From an uncultured Streptococcus sp. (GTDB lineage: Bacteria > Bacillota > Bacilli > Lactobacillales > Streptococcaceae), in NCBI RefSeq assembly GCF_901875575.1, contig NZ_CABFMF010000022.1, forward strand, positions 1 to 64,000: a stretch of 64,000 nt of DNA, read 5' to 3'. Below are positions 6,498 through 13,045 of the stretch, piece after piece (position 1 is the first letter of the stretch; every line of letters begins with the position of its first letter). The position numbers and the translations under genes were made by a program. The notes below the pieces were generated by a model. That model was not told the origin of the DNA and searched no databases. It worked only from the letters and a program-made list of their open reading frames with translations.

Positions 6498-7655
6498 ATG
6501 TCTATTATTAAATATAAGGCTAAAAAGTCTAAATCAGGGTATCTTTATAAGGTCAGAATCTACAGGGTGATTGATGGCAAACGTAAAGACTTCTTTAAAG
6601 GCGGTTTTAAGAGCCGTAGAGAAGCTAGACAGTATGAAGCTATGATTTACCACAAAAAAGCGTCAGGAGACCTCTCAGGGTTTCTGAGAGCTTCTGAGAG
6701 ATGTTTTGATGAAGTTTTTGAGGAATGGTTCAAAACTTATCAAAACACAGTAGAGAGGACGACAAGCGTCCGTACAGATGATTTGTTTAGAATTCATATC
6801 TTGCCAGTTCTTGGAAAGGTGAAAATTTCCAAAATTACTCCTTGGCAATGTCAGGACTTTATTACCGAAAAAGGTCAGACTTTTAGGAATATCAAACAGG
6901 TCAAATCTTACACTAGTCAAGTGTTTGATTTTGCTTTGAAAATGAAATTGATTACAGACAACCCAATGAAACAAGTGATACTCCCAAAAAGAGAGCTAAA
7001 GAAGTCAGATAACTTCTTTAGCGTTGAGGAGTTGCATGAGTTTTTAGACATTATTAAAGCAGAAGAGCCTTATAAAAACTATGCCTTATTTCGTTTGTTA
7101 GCTTATAGTGGCTTAAGGAAAGGGGAGCTGTATTCTTTGAGGTGGTCTGATATTGATTTTGATAATCAATTACTTTCTATCAGCAAAAATCTAGGTAGAA
7201 TCAAAGGGAAAGCAGTTGAGAAAAGCACCAAAAACAAGTTTTCAATACGGCAAATTCCTTTAGATACTGAGACAGTCTCGATTTTGAAAGAGTGGAAACA
7301 AAAGAGCAGAAAAGAAAAGGGGCAACTGTCAGTTACCCCATTGATTGATAGTGATTACATGTTTACGTTTGTTGGCCGAGATGGAAAGATAGAGCCTTTA
7401 TATCAGGACTATATCAATAGTGTTCTAAAGCGCATTATTAGGAAACATGACTTGAAGAAGATAACTCCTCATGGCTTCAGACATACTCATGCAACCTTGA
7501 TGATTGAAGTAGGGGTTGACCCTGTCAATGCGGCTAAAAGGTTAGGGCATGCAAGTAGTCAGATGACTCTGGATACTTATAGCCATTCTACAGTAGCAGG
7601 AGAGAAGAAAGCTATCACAAAATTTGTAGATTATCTGGATAGTGCAAAAGGTTAG
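6498..7655 (+). CDS. Tyrosine recombinase / integrase
   Basis: The 385-residue protein has an AP2-like arm-binding N-terminus (about 1-55), a SAM-like core-binding domain (about 60-165) and a catalytic domain with AYSGLRKGELYSLRW (R), HGFRHTHATLM (HxxR) and LGHASSQMTLDTYSHST, where the tyrosine in DTYSH is the nucleophile. It is the Int of Tn916/phage type and inserts the element into the 3' end of rpmE. It ends 104 bp before the right attachment core, the standard arrangement. It starts at an ATG after AAAGGAG. Confidence 0.93.
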   Translation: MSIIKYKAKKSKSGYLYKVRIYRVIDGKRKDFFKGGFKSRREARQYEAMIYHKKASGDLSGFLRASERCFDEVFEEWFKTYQNTVERTTSVRTDDLFRIHILPVLGKVKISKITPWQCQDFITEKGQTFRNIKQVKSYTSQVFDFALKMKLITDNPMKQVILPKRELKKSDNFFSVEELHEFLDIIKAEEPYKNYALFRLLAYSGLRKGELYSLRWSDIDFDNQLLSISKNLGRIKGKAVEKSTKNKFSIRQIPLDTETVSILKEWKQKSRKEKGQLSVTPLIDSDYMFTFVGRDGKIEPLYQDYINSVLKRIIRKHDLKKITPHGFRHTHATLMIEVGVDPVNAAKRLGHASSQMTLDTYSHSTVAGEKKAITKFVDYLDSAKG

Positions 7656-7659
7656 TTTT

Positions 7660-7690
7660 CCAAGACGGTACCAAAAACGGTACCAAAAAC
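7660..7690 (+). repeat. Subterminal GGTACC direct-repeat pair, right end of IME
   Basis: CCAAGACGGTACCAAAAA at 7660-7677 is identical to 453-470 near the left end and is followed by a second GGTACCAAAAAC. It begins 5 bp after the integrase stop codon and lies ~70 bp inside the right core. Confidence 0.6.
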
Positions 7691-7758
7691 AAAAAAAGCC
7701 AATTCCAACTTCTTGGAAAAGGCTTTGTATCAACGTTTTTAAGCAATAAATGCGGTTG

Positions 7759-7778
7759 ATTATTTGAGACCGTATTTT
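7759..7778. other. Right attachment core (att) overlapping rpmE 3' end
   Basis: This copy of the 20-bp core spans the stop codon and last six codons of rpmE. Because the duplicated core restores the coding end, insertion leaves the L31 protein unchanged. Confidence 0.8.
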
Positions 7779-8002
7779 TTGTTGAAACGATCCACACGTC
7801 CATCTGCTTGAGTGAACTTTTGACGTCCAGTGTAGAATGGGTGTGAGTCTGATGAAATTTCCACACGGATCAATGGGTAAGTTTCGCCTTCGAACTCAAC
7901 TGTTTCGTTAGAGCGTTTTGTTGAACCGCTAAGGAATTGGTAACCAGTAGTTGTGTCCATGAAGACAACTGGGCGATATTCTGGATGGATATCTTTTTTC
8001 AT
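7760..8002 (-). CDS. rpmE2: 50S ribosomal protein L31 type B
   Basis: The 80-residue product begins [14 protein letters not shown] and ends RFNKKYGLK, a typical L31B without the zinc-binding cysteines of type A. The ATG at 8002 with upstream AAAGGAA is chosen; a longer in-frame extension is not part of the family. The protein bridges the ribosomal subunits. Its 3' end is the integration target of the IME. Confidence 0.95.
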
Positions 8003-8060
8003 TTTGCAATATTTCCTTTCTGCCATGGTCTCTTTGCGAGCCATAGATTGTTACCATACT

Positions 8061-8089
8061 AGTCTATCAAATTCTAATGAGTTTGACAA
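8061..8089 (-). promoter_or_regulatory. Promoter of rpmE
   Basis: On the minus strand TTGTCA (8084-8089) and TAGACT (8061-8066) are separated by 17 bp, about 60 bp before the start codon. Confidence 0.55.
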
Positions 8090-8094
8090 GTCTT

Positions 8095-9033
8095 TTACTT
8101 GTTTTTAAGCAAGTTTTTTAACTTTTGGTAGATGATTTCGTTTTCTTCCAAACTATAGGAGTTCGCACCACTTGCTAGAGGATGGCCACCACCATCATGT
8201 TCTTTAGCAATTTCATTAATTGGATGAATTTTACTCCGTAGACGGACACGGTAGTGACCATCCGCTTGTTCGACAAAAATTCCCCAGAGACTCACACTGT
8301 CAATACGTCCAGGTGCTCCGACAATGGCTGCTGTTTCAGCATCTGTAACATTGTAATTTTGTAAGACTTCTTGGCTAAGAATAATACGGGCTGCACCATT
8401 TTCATCTACTTCCAAATGGTCGTAGATATAGCCTTGCAATTTAGCAATCTTGTAGCTCATGGTATCCATTTTACGCGTTAGGGCAGCAAAGTCAAAGTCA
8501 TGATTTCTAAGATAGGCAGCAAGTTGGAGCGTACGGGCACTAGTTGAAGGATGGAGGAAACGCCCAGTGTCACCAACAATTCCGGCAAAGAGCAATTCTG
8601 CAGCTTGATTGGACAAGGCCAGTTGGGTTGTTTGGGCAAATAGGGTAATCATCTCGCTAGCACTGCTTGAGTTAGTATCCACCCAAGATAGGTCACCGTA
8701 TACATCATCATTTGGATGGTGGTCAATCTTAATGAGAAAATCACCTTGACGATAGCGCTTATCATCAATACGGGCAGTATTGGCTGTATCACAGACGATT
8801 ACAAGAGCTCCTTGGTAGAGCTTGTCTTCAACGAGATCCATTTCCGCCATCCAAGTAAGAGTTGGTTCATCAAAACCAACGGCTTTGATGGTTTTTTCTG
8901 GGAAATGATGTTTGAGAAGAGCTTTCAAACCTACCTGACTTCCCAAGGCATCAGGGTCTGGTTTCATATGACGGTGAATGATAATCGTGTTGTATTCTTT
9001 GATTTTTTCTAAAATTTGCTGGCAAATGTCCAT
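8095..9033 (-). CDS. pde2: DHH-DHHA1 phosphodiesterase (NrnA/Pde2 type)
   Basis: The 312-residue protein has the DHH motifs IIHRHMKPDPDALGSQ, VCDTANTARID and KIDHHPND and a C-terminal DHHA1 nucleotide-binding GGGHPLASGA. These residues bind two manganese ions. Family members cut short RNA oligomers, pAp and pApA; in pneumococcus the ortholog next to rpmE is Pde2, which converts pApA to AMP in c-di-AMP turnover. The ATG at 9033 with TTGAGG upstream is preferred to an upstream in-frame ATG without a site. It is cytosolic and transcribed toward rpmE. Confidence 0.9.
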   Translation of the reverse strand: MDICQQILEKIKEYNTIIIHRHMKPDPDALGSQVGLKALLKHHFPEKTIKAVGFDEPTLTWMAEMDLVEDKLYQGALVIVCDTANTARIDDKRYRQGDFLIKIDHHPNDDVYGDLSWVDTNSSSASEMITLFAQTTQLALSNQAAELLFAGIVGDTGRFLHPSTSARTLQLAAYLRNHDFDFAALTRKMDTMSYKIAKLQGYIYDHLEVDENGAARIILSQEVLQNYNVTDAETAAIVGAPGRIDSVSLWGIFVEQADGHYRVRLRSKIHPINEIAKEHDGGGHPLASGANSYSLEENEIIYQKLKNLLKNK

Positions 9034-9100
9034 AAATAACCTCAATTCTTTCTCATTTCATTGTAGCACAAGAATTTTTATTTTTAAAATGAAAAAGATA

Positions 9101-9109
9101 TGATATAAT
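9101..9109 (+). promoter_or_regulatory. Extended -10 promoter of flavodoxin gene
   Basis: TGATATAAT is an extended -10 box 28 bp before the start codon. No good -35 box is present, which is common for extended -10 promoters in streptococci. Confidence 0.6.
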
Positions 9110-9136
9110 GGAGAAAGATAAATGGAGGAGGACGAT

Positions 9137-9580
9137 ATGGCATTAGCAAAAATTGTATTTGCCAGTATGACCGGTAATACCGAAGAAATTGCAGATATTG
9201 TAGCAGATAAATTACGTGAGTTAGGATTGGATGTTGATGTTGACGAATGTACAACGGTTGACGCTTCGGACTTTTTAGAAGCTGACATTGCTATCGTTGC
9301 AACTTATACTTATGGTGATGGCGAGTTGCCAGATGAGATGATGGACTTCTACGAAGATTTGGCGGATCTAAACTTAAGTGATAAAATCTATGGGGTTGTC
9401 GGTTCAGGTGATACCTTCTACGATGAATTCTGTAAAGCTGTTGATGACTTTGATACTGTATTTGCTTCAACAGGGGCAGAAAAAGGTTCAGAGAGTGTCA
9501 AAGTGGACCTCTCTGCTGAAGAAGAAGATATCGAGCGTTTGGAGCAATTCGCTGAAGAATTAGCTGCAAAAGTAGGATAG
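9137..9580 (+). CDS. Flavodoxin
   Basis: The 147-residue protein starts MALAKIVFASMTGNTEEIAD; SMTGNTE is the FMN phosphate-binding loop. TYTYGDGELPDEM and GSGDTFYDEFCKA surround the isoalloxazine ring. It is a short-chain electron carrier for cytosolic redox enzymes. The ATG at 9137 is preceded by a strong GGAGGAGG, while an ATG at 9122 in frame lacks a site. A hairpin terminator follows at 9588-9620. Confidence 0.92.
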   Translation: MALAKIVFASMTGNTEEIADIVADKLRELGLDVDVDECTTVDASDFLEADIAIVATYTYGDGELPDEMMDFYEDLADLNLSDKIYGVVGSGDTFYDEFCKAVDDFDTVFASTGAEKGSESVKVDLSAEEEDIERLEQFAEELAAKVG

Positions 9581-9587
9581 AATTTAG

Positions 9588-9620
9588 CTGTGCTGATTGT
9601 GTAAGTCAGTGCAGTTTTTA
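9588..9620 (+). terminator. Terminator after flavodoxin
   Basis: CTGTGCTGA (9588-9596) pairs with TCAGTGCAG (9606-9614) with one G-T pair, then TTTTTA. Confidence 0.7.
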
Positions 9621-9693
9621 TTCCTTGTTTTGGGTTTTACTAGCCTATTGACCAACTTTTTGATACAATGATTCAAATACTGGAGGAGACTAT

Positions 9694-9960
9694 ATGGATT
9701 TAGATATTATTCGCCAAGAAATTGATCAAATAGACGATCAGATTGTCAAACTGTTAGAAGAAAGAATGCACTTAGTTGAAGGGGTTGTCGCTTATAAGAA
9801 GGCTTCAGGGAAACCGATTTTAGATACCAAGAGAGAAGCAGTTATTTTTGAAAAGGTCAGAAATCGTGTAGAAGACAAGCGCTATCAGGAGACTATTGTC
9901 GCAACATTTTCGGACATACTCAAACGTTCGCGTGATTATCAGGATCAAAATATCAAATGA
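9694..9960 (+). CDS. Chorismate mutase, AroQ type
   Basis: The 88-residue all-helical protein carries AroQ residues: IRQEIDQIDDQIVKLLEER, VVAYKKASGKPILDTKRE, then the third helix (TFSDILKRSRDYQ). It converts chorismate to prephenate for phenylalanine and tyrosine synthesis. It is a stand-alone domain rather than fused to prephenate dehydratase or DAHP synthase. A GGAGGA site precedes the ATG. Its stop overlaps the next gene by ATGA, so it is co-transcribed with the fluoride channel genes although the functions are unrelated. Confidence 0.9.
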   Translation: MDLDIIRQEIDQIDDQIVKLLEERMHLVEGVVAYKKASGKPILDTKREAVIFEKVRNRVEDKRYQETIVATFSDILKRSRDYQDQNIK

Positions 9961-10331
9961 AAAAAGAACAATTTTATCCGCTAGGGATTTTTCTAGCTGC
10001 TATGTTGGGCGGACTTGTCCGCTACCTGGTTTCCACTTGGTTACCAGCCAGCCCTGATTTCCCCTTGGGCACCCTTCTTGTCAACTATCTAGGTATTTTC
10101 TGCTTGGTGTATCTTGTTAAGGGTTATTTAGTCTATAAGGGAACCAATAAAGGCGTTATTTTAGCACTGGGGACGGGCTTTTGTGGAGGCTTAACAACCT
10201 TTTCCAGTCTCATGCTTGATGCTGTGAAACTGCTTGATACAGGGCGTTATGTTAGCCTAGTTTTGTATCTCATTTTAAGCATGGGTGGAGGCCTGCTCCT
10301 GGCTTACTATTTGGGGAGGAAAAAATGGTAA
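9957..10331 (+). CDS. crcB1: Fluoride channel subunit Fluc/CrcB (first of pair)
   Basis: The 124-residue protein has four transmembrane segments and the Fluc signatures GGLVRYLV, FPLGTLLVNYLG and TGFCGGLTTFSSLMLDAV; the phenylalanine and threonine of the last motif line the fluoride path. It is a dual-topology-derived family. Here two adjacent genes suggest an obligate heterodimer of antiparallel subunits. It overlaps chorismate mutase by 4 bp and the second subunit by 7 bp. No fluoride riboswitch is visible upstream. Confidence 0.92.
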   Translation: MKKEQFYPLGIFLAAMLGGLVRYLVSTWLPASPDFPLGTLLVNYLGIFCLVYLVKGYLVYKGTNKGVILALGTGFCGGLTTFSSLMLDAVKLLDTGRYVSLVLYLILSMGGGLLLAYYLGRKKW

Positions 10332-10654
10332 TCGTTTATCTTGCAATTGCTTGTGGGCTTGGAGCCCTGGTCCGGTATTTCTTTTCCCGCTATAACCAAG
10401 TTTCAAACTTGCCACTAGGAACGCTGATCGCAAATCTGTTGGGGTGTTTTTTGATTGGAGTTTTCTATAATCATGTGGAAGCCAAGGAAGTCTATGCTAT
10501 TCTAGCAACAGGATTTTGCGGAGGTTTGACAACTTTTTCCACCTTGAATGATGAACTCCAAAGACTGATTGGTGACAAGAAGGTATTTTATAGCTATCTA
10601 GCTTTAACCTACTTTGGTGGTCTCCTTGCAATTTTTTTAGGAATTCTGCTATAA
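10325..10654 (+). CDS. crcB2: Fluoride channel subunit Fluc/CrcB (second of pair)
   Basis: The 109-residue partner has GALVRYFFSR, LPLGTLIANLLG and TGFCGGLTTFSTLNDELQ, again four membrane spans. The asparagine of the LIANLLG motif and the phenylalanine box are conserved. Tandem overlapping crcB genes in Gram-positives usually encode heterodimeric channels that expel fluoride. The charge distribution of the loops differs from the first copy, consistent with opposite insertion. Confidence 0.92.
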   Translation: MVIVYLAIACGLGALVRYFFSRYNQVSNLPLGTLIANLLGCFLIGVFYNHVEAKEVYAILATGFCGGLTTFSTLNDELQRLIGDKKVFYSYLALTYFGGLLAIFLGILL

Positions 10655-10659
10655 ATTTC

Positions 10660-10688
10660 TTTACTTTTATCTAGAAATTTGGTAAACT
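10660..10688 (+). promoter_or_regulatory. Promoter of rplS
   Basis: TTTACT (10660-10665), a 17-bp spacer ending in TGG, and TAAACT (10683-10688) make an extended -10 promoter just after crcB2. Confidence 0.5.
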
Positions 10689-10772
10689 GTATCTTGTGTG
10701 TAATGGACGCACAAAAATACAGTTTATCCGCTGAGGAAGGTTCCTCAAGATTGACAAAGATAGGAGAATAAA
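10683..10772 (+). ncRNA. L19 leader RNA
   Basis: AAACTGTAT (10684-10692) pairs with ATACAGTTT (10717-10725) around an inner stem (TTGTGTG/CGCACAA), followed by GAGGAA/TTCCTC and the rplS start. A structured leader of this kind is known for rplS in Firmicutes and mediates ribosomal-protein feedback. Confidence 0.65.
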
Positions 10773-11120
10773 ATGAATCCATTAATCCAAAGCTTGACTG
10801 AAGGTCAACTTCGTACAGATATCCCATCATTCCGTCCTGGTGACACTGTTCGCGTACACGCAAAAGTTGTCGAAGGTAACCGTGAACGTATCCAGATTTT
10901 TGAAGGTGTTGTTATCGCACGTAAAGGTGCTGGCATCTCAGAAAATTACACAGTTCGTAAAATCTCTAACGGTGTAGGTGTTGAGCGTATCTTCCCAATC
11001 CACACTCCACGTGTTGAAAAAATCGAAGTTGTTCGTTACGGTAAAGTACGTCGTGCGAAATTGTACTACTTGCGTGCTCTTCAAGGTAAGGCAGCTCGTA
11101 TCAAAGAAATCCGTCGTTAA
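10773..11120 (+). CDS. rplS: 50S ribosomal protein L19
   Basis: The 115-residue protein contains the L19 signatures [40 protein letters not shown] and [20 protein letters not shown]. It sits at the interface of the subunits. It is a single-gene transcript with its own structured leader and a strong terminator at 11130-11157. Confidence 0.98.
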
Positions 11121-11129
11121 TTCGACTAA

Positions 11130-11157
11130 AAAACTCTGCTCATTCAGCAGAGTTTTT
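11130..11157 (+). terminator. Terminator of rplS
   Basis: AAAACTCTGCT and AGCAGAGTTTTT pair across a CATTC loop and end in a T-run just before the tRNA gene. Confidence 0.85.
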
Positions 11158-11162
11158 ATCTA

Positions 11163-11234
11163 GCTCCCTTAGTTCAATGGATATAACAACTCCCTCCTAA
11201 GGAGTAGTTGCAGGTTCGATTCCTGCAGGGGGCA
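11163..11234 (+). tRNA. tRNA-Arg(CCU)
   Basis: GCTCCCT (11163-11169) pairs with AGGGGGC (11227-11233); the anticodon loop CTCCTAA gives anticodon CCU, and GGTTCGATTCC is the T-arm. CCA is not encoded. The 3' end TGCAGGGGGCA and following ~130 bp recur at 12284, showing that this gene is an insertion hot spot. Confidence 0.95.
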
Positions 11235-11247
11235 GTAATTAGATATC

Positions 11248-11277
11248 AAAAACCGCTCAGCCGAGCGGTTTTCTTTT
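11248..11277. terminator. Bidirectional terminator (copy 1 of 3)
   Basis: AAAACCGCTC and GAGCGGTTTT form a stem followed by CTTTTT. The same sequence recurs at 12308-12337 and 21177-21206, where it ends the HAD phosphatase gene. Confidence 0.8.
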
Positions 11278-11353
11278 TACAGTACCCACGTACGGATGGC
11301 ATGGGCAACGCCGGATTCATCGTTTGTTTTGGTAATGTATTTTGCGATTTTTT
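11277..11353 (-). pseudogene. 3'-end fragment of the HAD phosphatase gene (copy 1)
   Basis: On the minus strand this reads KIAKYITKTNDESGVAHAIR then TWVL and stop, the last 25 codons of the intact gene at 21206-22012 with one substitution. The rest of the gene is missing. It is a relic left between tRNA-Arg and the first cassette. Confidence 0.85.
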
Positions 11354-11453
11354 CTTGATTTAAAAAAATGTTCATTGAGTGATTGGAAATCAAAACTTAA
11401 TTCTATTACTAAAAAAAGCATTTGTATCAAGAATAGGAAGTGAAAGAATGTTA

Positions 11454-11561
11454 TATAGTAGATTGAAATAGAATATGAACAAATCGATTAGAGAATTCAA
11501 TTCAAATTTCTAGCAAGGATTTAGAAGTTGTGTTGTCCTATTCTAGATTTAAAACACTATA
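11454..11561. repeat. RUP-like MITE
   Basis: The 108-bp sequence begins TATAGTAGATTGAAATAGAA and ends in an imperfect inverted complement (CTATTCTAGATTTAAAACAC then TATA). Length and ends match the pneumococcal RUP element, thought to be moved by IS630-Spn1. The paralogous unit at 12500-12520 lacks it and shows the empty site. Confidence 0.75.
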
Positions 11562-11584
11562 TTTTTATTAAAAATGGCATTTTG

Positions 11585-11610
11585 TTAAAAATAAAAACAG
11601 TGACCGAAAT
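11585..11610 (-). terminator. Terminator of mini-operon 1
   Basis: On the minus strand CAGTGATTTCGGTCACTG followed by TTTTTATTTTT ends the HTH gene. Mini-operon 2 has an almost identical terminator at 12536-12563. Confidence 0.75.
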
Positions 11611-11798
11611 CACTGCTTATTTAGTTCCTGTGCGTATGCGGTCATGCTGATAGCGTGTTTTAGACGCATGTTCATAATATCTGATACACCGTTTTTATAC
11701 TTGTCCACGGCCTGAATAGACATGCCACAGTTTTTGCTGATAGCATAGGCTGTGGCGTTGTCTAAAAGCCAGCGGATAGCTTCAATATCTACTGACAT
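11610..11798 (-). CDS. Small HTH protein (cassette unit 1)
   Basis: The 62-residue product is a minimal helix-turn-helix protein: IRWLLDNATAYAISKNCGMS, then QAVDKYKNG as recognition helix, and MRLKHAISMTAYAQELN. It is distantly related to the 59-residue protein at 12561-12740, sharing LLD, AIS, a G-turn, V, KxG and a following M. It begins 3 bp after a gene for a 34-residue membrane peptide. No named family is recognised. It could repress its own operon or neutralise the peptide; neither is shown. Confidence 0.65.
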   Translation of the reverse strand: MSVDIEAIRWLLDNATAYAISKNCGMSIQAVDKYKNGVSDIMNMRLKHAISMTAYAQELNKQ

Positions 11799-11801
11799 AT
11801 A

Positions 11802-11906
11802 TTACCTCGTAAAATACCAAATCGCAAATAGAAGTAGAACAAATCCAATAATAAATTCAACTTTTTCACGCTTGGTGGTTTTTCTAATTTTAAGATTTAC
11901 TTTCAT
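11802..11906 (-). CDS. 34-residue membrane peptide (cassette unit 1)
   Basis: The ATG at 11906 follows AGGAAAAACA. The product starts with a basic stretch (MKVNLKIRKTTKREK) and continues with one hydrophobic segment (FIIGFVLLLFAIWYF), ending TR. It resembles type I toxin-like or small regulatory membrane peptides only in general build. Stop and the HTH start are 3 bp apart, so the two are coupled. The second cassette has a 24-residue counterpart in the same place. Confidence 0.6.
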   Translation of the reverse strand: MKVNLKIRKTTKREKVEFIIGFVLLLFAIWYFTR

Positions 11907-11931
11907 TGTTTTTCCTGTTATAATTTAAGTA

Positions 11932-11968
11932 CACCCCCGAAGGGGTGGATAGTGATTTCTCACTATCC
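11932..11968 (-). other. Paired hairpins in leader of mini-operon 1
   Basis: In the leftward transcript GGATAGTGA/TCACTATCC is followed by CACCCC/GGGGTG, ~25 nt before the ribosome-binding site of the membrane-peptide gene. The hairpins could attenuate or regulate its translation. Confidence 0.55.
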
Positions 11969-12067
11969 AAATTCTATGTGCCATTCAAAGCTGATTATAA
12001 ATAAGTTTATTTTGACTACTAGCTTATTTGTTTTTGCTTTGAGTGGCTTCTTTTTGAACTTAAACAT
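11963..12067 (-). CDS. Possible leader peptide, 34 codons
   Basis: Within the long leader of mini-operon 1 an ATG at 12067 opens 34 codons: MFKFKKKPLKAKTNK, then VVKINLFIISFEWHIEFG. It has a basic N-terminus and a hydrophobic core like the downstream peptide. The ribosome-binding site is weak (AGAAAGAAAAACAAA); an AAGGAGG lies 23 nt before the ATG. Coding status is uncertain. Confidence 0.3.
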   Translation of the reverse strand: MFKFKKKPLKAKTNKLVVKINLFIISFEWHIEFG

Positions 12068-12111
12068 TTTGTTTTTCTTTCTACTAGTTTCCTCCTTAAC
12101 CTTATGTACTT

Positions 12112-12140
12112 ATTATACAACTAAAGTTGAATAAAATCAA
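12112..12140 (-). promoter_or_regulatory. Promoter of mini-operon 1
   Basis: On the minus strand TTGATT (12135-12140), 17 bp, TATAAT (12112-12117). The start codon of the membrane peptide is ~200 nt downstream, leaving a long untranslated leader. Confidence 0.7.
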
Positions 12141-12283
12141 GAGTTTTGATGAAGTTTTTTTGAAAAAATTTCGCCCTAAACTTGCCCCAAAAAACTTCCT
12201 TTTTTATATTTTTCAATCGTTTTTCTTTTTATAAAAACCATAAATAACAACAAATCAGAAAGAATGATATATACTATTATGTT

Positions 12284-12413
12284 TGCAGGGGGCAGTAATT
12301 AGATATCAAAAACCGCTCAGTCGAGCGGTTTTCTTTTTACAGTACCCATGTACGGATGGCGTGGGCAACACCAGATTCGTCGTTTGTTTTGGTAATGTAT
12401 TTGGCGATTTTTT
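12284..12413. repeat. Duplicated tRNA-Arg 3' end plus HAD 3' end (copy 2)
   Basis: TGCAGGGGGCAGTAATTAG and the following terminator and HAD fragment repeat 11224-11353 with only a few substitutions. This defines a ~1.06 kb unit between the copies. Homology continues beyond 12413 up to the mini-operon terminator. Confidence 0.85.
12337..12413 (-). pseudogene. 3'-end fragment of the HAD phosphatase gene (copy 2)
   Basis: The minus strand again encodes KIAKYITKTNDESGVAHAIR plus TWVL and stop. Both fragments have T where the intact gene has S in ITKSNDES, so they are closer to each other than to the resident gene. That indicates duplication of the fragment or import from a relative. Confidence 0.85.
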
Positions 12414-12560
12414 TATTTAAAAAAACGTGCTTTGAGAGATTAGAATTCAAAACTTAATTCTATTGTTCAAATAAAGATTTGTATCCAAAATAGAAAGTGA
12501 AAAAATGTTAGATTTTTACTAAAAACGGTATTTTGTTAAAAATAAAAACAGTGACCGGAA

Positions 12561-12740
12561 TCACTGCTTATCAGTTGTAACAAATTCATAAAGTTTTTCC
12601 GCTGTGAGAAGTGCCATTTTGTCCATGCTTGTTTTTCCTTTTCTGAGATCAGAAACAGTAGTCCACGGAACTCCAGCACCTTGTGAAATTGCCGATGTAG
12701 ACATCGAACTGTCTAACAATTCTTGAATAACTTTTCTCAT
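12561..12740 (-). CDS. Small HTH protein (cassette unit 2)
   Basis: The 59-residue product reads MRKVIQELLDSSMSTSAISQ, GAGVPWTTVSDLRKG as helix-turn-helix, and KMALLTAEKLYEFV. It is a divergent paralog of the protein at 11610-11798, while the DNA downstream of both genes is much better conserved than the genes. It starts 1 bp after the stop of a 24-residue membrane-peptide gene. Function is unknown; autoregulation is likely for so small an HTH protein. Confidence 0.65.
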   Translation of the reverse strand: MRKVIQELLDSSMSTSAISQGAGVPWTTVSDLRKGKTSMDKMALLTAEKLYEFVTTDKQ

Positions 12741-12741
12741 C

Positions 12742-12816
12742 TTATTTGTCCTTTTTATTTTTTATATAAATATATACATTAATTGCAATTATAAAAATAG
12801 CTATTGTACTAACCAT
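12742..12816 (-). CDS. 24-residue membrane peptide (cassette unit 2)
   Basis: The ATG at 12816 follows GAGGAAAAACA, nearly the same site as in unit 1. The product is MVSTIAIFIIAINVYIYIKN then KKDK: one membrane span with a basic C-terminal end. Orientation of charge is opposite to the unit-1 peptide. It is followed at once by the HTH gene. Confidence 0.55.
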   Translation of the reverse strand: MVSTIAIFIIAINVYIYIKNKKDK

Positions 12817-13045
12817 TGTTTTTCCTCATTTCGTTAAATAAATAGTGCTGTGATGGGATTGAAACTTAATCACTTAGTATTTCCCTATTCTTTTACTAGA
12901 ATTTGGATTTACGCTTTTTATTTTTCCTACGACCGTTATTGCATTCTCTTTACTTGTGAAATTCGTTACTGTTTCAGGAATATTCTTTAGCACCGTTCCA
13001 AGTAAGCGAAGCCAATTTTTTGTTCAAGTTCCTTATCTTTATTAT
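12817..13045 (-). other. Long leader of mini-operon 2
   Basis: About 225 nt separate the promoter from the membrane-peptide start. A GTG at 12993 could open 39 codons (MLKNIPETVTNFTSKENAIT and on) ending at 12874, with a poor ribosome-binding site. Otherwise nothing is recognised here. Confidence 0.4.

Larger units (their letters stand above)
337..7778. mobile_element. Integrative and mobilizable element (IME) inserted at the 3' end of rpmE
   Basis: The 20-bp sequence ATTATTTGAGACCGTATTTT occurs at 337-356 and again at 7759-7778. The right copy contains the rpmE stop codon and last codons. Between them lie a tyrosine integrase next to the right end, a CI-like repressor, an excisionase-like HTH protein, a RepA_N-domain protein, an Spx-like protein, a Rep_trans initiator, a MobV relaxase with oriT, and a toxin-antitoxin pair. 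There are no type IV secretion genes, so it is mobilizable rather than self-conjugative. The length of about 7.4 kb fits a minimal streptococcal IME. Confidence 0.85.

Noticed and set aside
9681..9693. TTGACC upstream of chorismate mutase as -35 box
   Set aside because: Only 10 bp separate it from TACAAT, too short for a sigma-70 promoter; the true promoter is not clear.
11952..12134. Plus-strand 60-codon hydrophobic reading frame starting with GTG
   Set aside because: It runs antisense to the mini-operon 1 promoter and leader, starts inside a hairpin without a ribosome-binding site, and its hydrophobicity follows from the A-rich complementary strand.
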